From: Limimaricola pyoseonensis
Lineage (GTDB): Bacteria; Pseudomonadota; Alphaproteobacteria; Rhodobacterales; Rhodobacteraceae
Reading direction: 5' to 3'
Assembly: GCF_900102015.1 (NCBI RefSeq)
Contig: NZ_FNAT01000003.1
Coordinates: 372,001-436,000 of the forward strand
Length of the DNA: 64,000 bases
Shown here in pieces: positions 61,566-64,000 of the stretch; the first letter of the stretch is position 1, and every line of letters begins with the position of its first letter. The position numbers were made by a program, and so were the translations under genes. Below the pieces are notes generated by a model, which was given only the letters and a program-made list of their open reading frames with translations, searched no databases and had not been told where the DNA came from.

Positions 61566-62237
61566 TCAGGCGGTGTGGAACATCCGGCGGGCGACGAGGC
61601 CCGAGCGGTCGAGGTCGCGCACCGACTTGGCGCCCGCCAGCACGGCGAGGTCGACCAGCGGCTCGATCAGCACCACCATCATGTAGGCGGCGCCGAAGCT
61701 CGCCACGGCGGCGGTCGCCGCCACGCCCTGTCCGTAGAAGGCCCAGAACGCGACCCAGGCCACCACGCCGCCCTGGTAGGCGGTCGAGAGCGCCAGCGCC
61801 TGGCCGTAGCTCAGGTCGACATAGCGGGTGCCGGGCGCGATGATCTTCGCCGCCAGCCAGCGCAGCGCGAAGAGCGGCACCAGCAACGTGGTGACGTTCA
61901 TGCCGTATTGCGGCAGGTCGAACGGCGCGAGGAACAGGCCCTGCAGCAAAAGCGCCAGCGCCAGCCCGATCGCGGCGGGGGCGGCGCCCAGCACCAGGAA
62001 CAGCGTCGAGCCGAGGATGAAATGCACCTCGCTCACGCCGACCGGGAAATGCGGCAGCAGCTGGAAGAAGCTGAAGGCGGCGGCGGTGCCGATGACGCCG
62101 CGGGTCGCCAGAGAGGCCGCGCCGCGCGCGCCGATCTCGGTCAGGGTCGACTTGAGCGCGTAGGCGGCGGCGCCGGCGGCGGTGGCGTAGCTCAGCGCGA
62201 TCTTGGCGCCGGTCACGATGCCCGGTTCGATATGCAT
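61566..62237 (-). CDS. cbiM: CbiM-like energy-coupling factor permease for cobalt
   Basis: 223 residues. It begins MHIEPGIV, the CbiM N terminus in which His2 helps bind the metal, and has about six to seven membrane segments with SEVHFILGSTLFLVLGAAPAAIGLAL, the conserved CbiM loop. Imports Co(II) for cobalamin synthesis. It is the first gene behind a cobalamin riboswitch. Genes for the usual partners CbiN, CbiQ and CbiO are not adjacent. The ATG at 62237 follows GAGGAG; a longer frame upstream would begin inside the riboswitch. Confidence 0.88.
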   Translation of the reverse strand: MHIEPGIVTGAKIALSYATAAGAAAYALKSTLTEIGARGAASLATRGVIGTAAAFSFFQLLPHFPVGVSEVHFILGSTLFLVLGAAPAAIGLALALLLQGLFLAPFDLPQYGMNVTTLLVPLFALRWLAAKIIAPGTRYVDLSYGQALALSTAYQGGVVAWVAFWAFYGQGVAATAAVASFGAAYMMVVLIEPLVDLAVLAGAKSVRDLDRSGLVARRMFHTA

Positions 62238-62245
62238 GTCACTGT

Positions 62246-62269
62246 CTCCTCTCCCGTCCACCCGACGGG
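62246..62269 (-). promoter_or_regulatory. Ribosome site of cbiM with adjoining hairpin
   Basis: A 6-base stem CCCGTC/GACGGG with a 5-base loop (62253-62269) ends directly before the GAGAGGAG ribosome site of cbiM. It may be the switching element between the B12 aptamer and translation start. Confidence 0.4.
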
Positions 62270-62287
62270 GATATGGGTCTCGTTCAC

Positions 62288-62480
62288 GCAGGGCCGGTCT
62301 CCTGGCTCGCGGGTCGCGGCACCCCTCCGCCTTCCCGGGCATCGCCCAGTGGCCTGTCGGAGGGACGCTCACCGCTCACAGTCGCGGGGGCGGCTGCGGC
62401 CGGGGGCCTCCTGACTGGATCGGCCCCTTCCGCATTCCCGATTTCATCCCCTCGGGCGCTTCGCGCCGCATCTGGGAACC
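62288..62480 (-). ncRNA. Cobalamin (B12) riboswitch
   Basis: On the minus strand the region upstream of cbiM shows the conserved cobalamin aptamer: GGTTCC at its 5' end, GGGAATGCGG, CCGCCCCCGCGACTG, CCACTGGG, CGGGAAGGCGG, and the B12 box GCCAGGAGACC (62296-62306) at its 3' end. It lies about 50 bases before the cbiM ATG. Such aptamers repress downstream cobalamin synthesis and cobalt uptake genes when adenosylcobalamin is plentiful. Confidence 0.95.
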
Positions 62481-62490
62481 TTGCCCCACC

Positions 62491-62520
62491 GTTCTGCGCC
62501 CGCCCGCCGATCCGCGTCAA
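62491..62520 (-). promoter_or_regulatory. Possible promoter of the riboswitch transcript
   Basis: On the minus strand TTGACG and CAGAAC with an 18-base spacer; expected start near 62484, exactly where the aptamer begins. The -10 is weak. Confidence 0.4.
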
Positions 62521-62596
62521 GCGGCAAGCCGGGCGGCGCGGCCCGTCCAGGTGCCATGAAACGCGGCGGAACCCCGCCCGTTTTCCCCTTGCTGCG

Positions 62597-62626
62597 TTGA
62601 CTTCGCGGCCCCGTCTCCCGCATAGG
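62597..62626 (+). promoter_or_regulatory. Possible promoter of smc
   Basis: TTGACT (62597-62602) and CATAGG (62621-62626) with an 18-base spacer, about 30 bases before the smc ATG. Good -35, weak -10. Confidence 0.35.
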
Positions 62627-62656
62627 CGCGCGGTGAGGACGTGAAGGGCCCGTGCC

Positions 62657-64000
62657 ATGAAATTCACCCGACTGAGGCTGAACGGCTTCAAGAGCTTCGT
62701 CGACCCGACCGATCTGGTGATCGCCGAGGGGCTCACCGGCGTGGTCGGGCCGAACGGCTGCGGCAAGTCGAACCTTCTGGAGGCGCTGCGCTGGGTGATG
62801 GGCGAGAACCGCCCGACCGCGATGCGCGGCGGCGGCATGGAGGACGTGATCTTCGCCGGTGCCGCGACCCGGCCCGCGCGCAACCACGCCGAGGTGACGC
62901 TCACCGTCGACAATGGCGAGCGGCTGGCGCCCGCCGCCTTCAACGACGCCGACTCGCTCGAGATCATCCGCCGCATCACCCGCGACATGGGCTCGGCCTA
63001 CCGGCTGAACGGCAAGGACGTGCGGGCCCGCGACGTGCAGATGCTCTTCGCCGACGCCTCGACCGGCTCGCAGTCGCCGGCGCTGGTGCGGCAGGGCCAG
63101 ATCGCGGAGCTGATCAACGCCAAGCCGACCGCGCGCCGCCGCATCCTCGAGGAGGCCGCCGGCATCTCGGGCCTCTACCAGCGCCGCCACGAGGCCGAGC
63201 TGAAGCTGCGCGCCGCCGAGCAGAACCTGTCCCGCGTCGACGACGTGGTCGAGAGCCAGGCCGCGCAGCTCGCGACGCTGGCGCGGCAGGCCCGTACCGC
63301 CGCGCGCTACCGCGAGATCGGCGAGGCGCTGCGCCGGGCCGAGGGGATCCTTCTGTGGCTGCGCTGGCGCGCCGCCGAGGCCGGGCGCGGCACCGCCGAG
63401 GCCGAGCTGCAGGAGATGGCGCAGGCCGCCTCGCGCGCCGACGCCCTGGCGCGCAAGGCCGCCGAGACCCGCGCCGCGGCCGAGACCGCGCTGCCGCCGC
63501 TGCGCGAGGAGGCCACCGTTGCCGGCGCCGTGCTGAGCCGGCAGGAGGCCGAGCGCGACCGCCTGCTCGACCAGGAGAAGCGGGCGCGCGGCGCGATCCG
63601 GGCGATGGGCGCGCGGATCGAACAGCTCGACCGCGACGCCGAGCGCGAGAGCGTGCTCGACCGCGACGCCGGGGAGACCATGCGCGCGCTGGAGGCCGAG
63701 GCGGCCGAGCTCGCCCGCGCAGGCGAGGGCTTCGAGACCCGGCTGGCGCAGGCCGAGACGCAGGCGCGCGAGGCGGGCGAGGTGCTCTCCGAGCTGGAGC
63801 GCGCGCAGAACCAGCGCACCGAGGACGCGGCGCGGCTCGCGGCGCGGCACCAGTCGGCGCAGCGGCTGGTGGCCGAGGCGAAGAAGCGCGTCGCGACCAG
63901 CGCGCAGGAGGCCGAGCGCGCCAAATCCGGTCTGGAAGAGGCCGCGAAGGCCGCCACGACGGCCGAGGCCGGCACCACGCAGGCCGCCGAGGCCGAGGCC
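62657..64000 (+). CDS. smc: Chromosome segregation ATPase SMC (3' end cut by window edge)
   Basis: First 448 codons of an SMC protein; the frame stays open to the right edge. MKFTRLRLNGFKSFVDPTDL is the canonical start, with Walker A GPNGCGKSN (residues 31-39), RWVMGENRPTAMRGGGMEDVIFAG, and RRRILEEAAGISGLYQRRHEAE. From about residue 170 onward an Ala/Glu/Arg-rich coiled coil begins. It condenses and segregates the chromosome with ScpA and ScpB. Full-length family members are about 1150 residues, so roughly 60 percent lies beyond the window. Confidence 0.97.
   Translation, partial: MKFTRLRLNGFKSFVDPTDLVIAEGLTGVVGPNGCGKSNLLEALRWVMGENRPTAMRGGGMEDVIFAGAATRPARNHAEVTLTVDNGERLAPAAFNDADSLEIIRRITRDMGSAYRLNGKDVRARDVQMLFADASTGSQSPALVRQGQIAELINAKPTARRRILEEAAGISGLYQRRHEAELKLRAAEQNLSRVDDVVESQAAQLATLARQARTAARYREIGEALRRAEGILLWLRWRAAEAGRGTAEAELQEMAQAASRADALARKAAETRAAAETALPPLREEATVAGAVLSRQEAERDRLLDQEKRARGAIRAMGARIEQLDRDAERESVLDRDAGETMRALEAEAAELARAGEGFETRLAQAETQAREAGEVLSELERAQNQRTEDAARLAARHQSAQRLVAEAKKRVATSAQEAERAKSGLEEAAKAATTAEAGTTQAAEAEA

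Overview
This 64 kb window is high-G+C, gene-dense chromosomal DNA. The gene content and order point to an alphaproteobacterium of the order Rhodobacterales. The evidence is the leuS-lptE-holA, accD-folC, glnK-amtB and ridA-gdpD-phhB blocks, a yjbH-yjbF exopolysaccharide module, an aerobic (CobN type) cobalamin route under a B12 riboswitch, and very frequent 4-base ATGA/GTGA gene overlaps. A strikingly acidic porin fits a marine or salt-exposed lifestyle (inference). I found no insertion sequence, prophage, integron, CRISPR array, rRNA or tRNA. The window reads as core genome with a few lineage-specific genes.

Layout. 1-2.3 kb: yjbH (cut by the left edge), yjbF, and a separately promoted small yjbE-like gene. 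2.4-6.4 kb: leuS-lptE-holA. 6.6-11.5 kb: porin, YggS-type PLP protein, MFS transporter, acetyltransferase, zapE. 11.7-14.5 kb: accD-folC and a secreted protein. 14.8-20.9 kb: ilvD, a DUF6478-like gene, fadH, a LysR regulator, dps. 20.9-31.3 kb: acetyltransferases, a zinc-type CDF exporter, an OmpA-domain protein, a CinA-like protein, map, rsmD with a ferredoxin-reductase-like flavoprotein, a peroxiredoxin, and the ridA-gdpD-FemAB-like-phhB operon. 31.4-35.2 kb: a type I secretion ABC/HlyD pair and an orphan secreted protein. 35.2-39.4 kb: penicillin-binding protein 1A and glnK-amtB. 39.5-41.8 kb: a three-gene membrane-anchored operon resembling the ElaB/YqjD-YqjE stress proteins. 42-48 kb: a 10-bp tandem repeat, aspartate aminotransferase with sseA, smpB, dapA, slt. 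48-54.2 kb: EamA transporter, the two MnmC activities as separate divergent genes, VOC protein, a ThDP enzyme, an HWE kinase-receiver hybrid. 54.2-62.5 kb: cobO, lrgB, lrgA, cobN, a small basic protein, an acetyltransferase, cobW and cbiM behind a cobalamin riboswitch. 62.7-64 kb: the start of smc, cut by the right edge.

How the parts may work together. The cobalamin block couples metal uptake (CbiM), a metallochaperone GTPase (CobW), cobalt insertion (CobN) and adenosylation (CobO). A terminator between cbiM and cobW suggests graded expression. dps is preceded by an exact GGAAC-N16-CGTT element, and the YqjD-like operon by a one-mismatch version. These resemble EcfG (general stress response) promoters, and the window also encodes an HWE kinase, the family that feeds that response in alphaproteobacteria. 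The sseA-aminotransferase pair could form a cysteine to 3-mercaptopyruvate to persulfide path. All assignments are from reading sequence and remembered family features; no database search was run.
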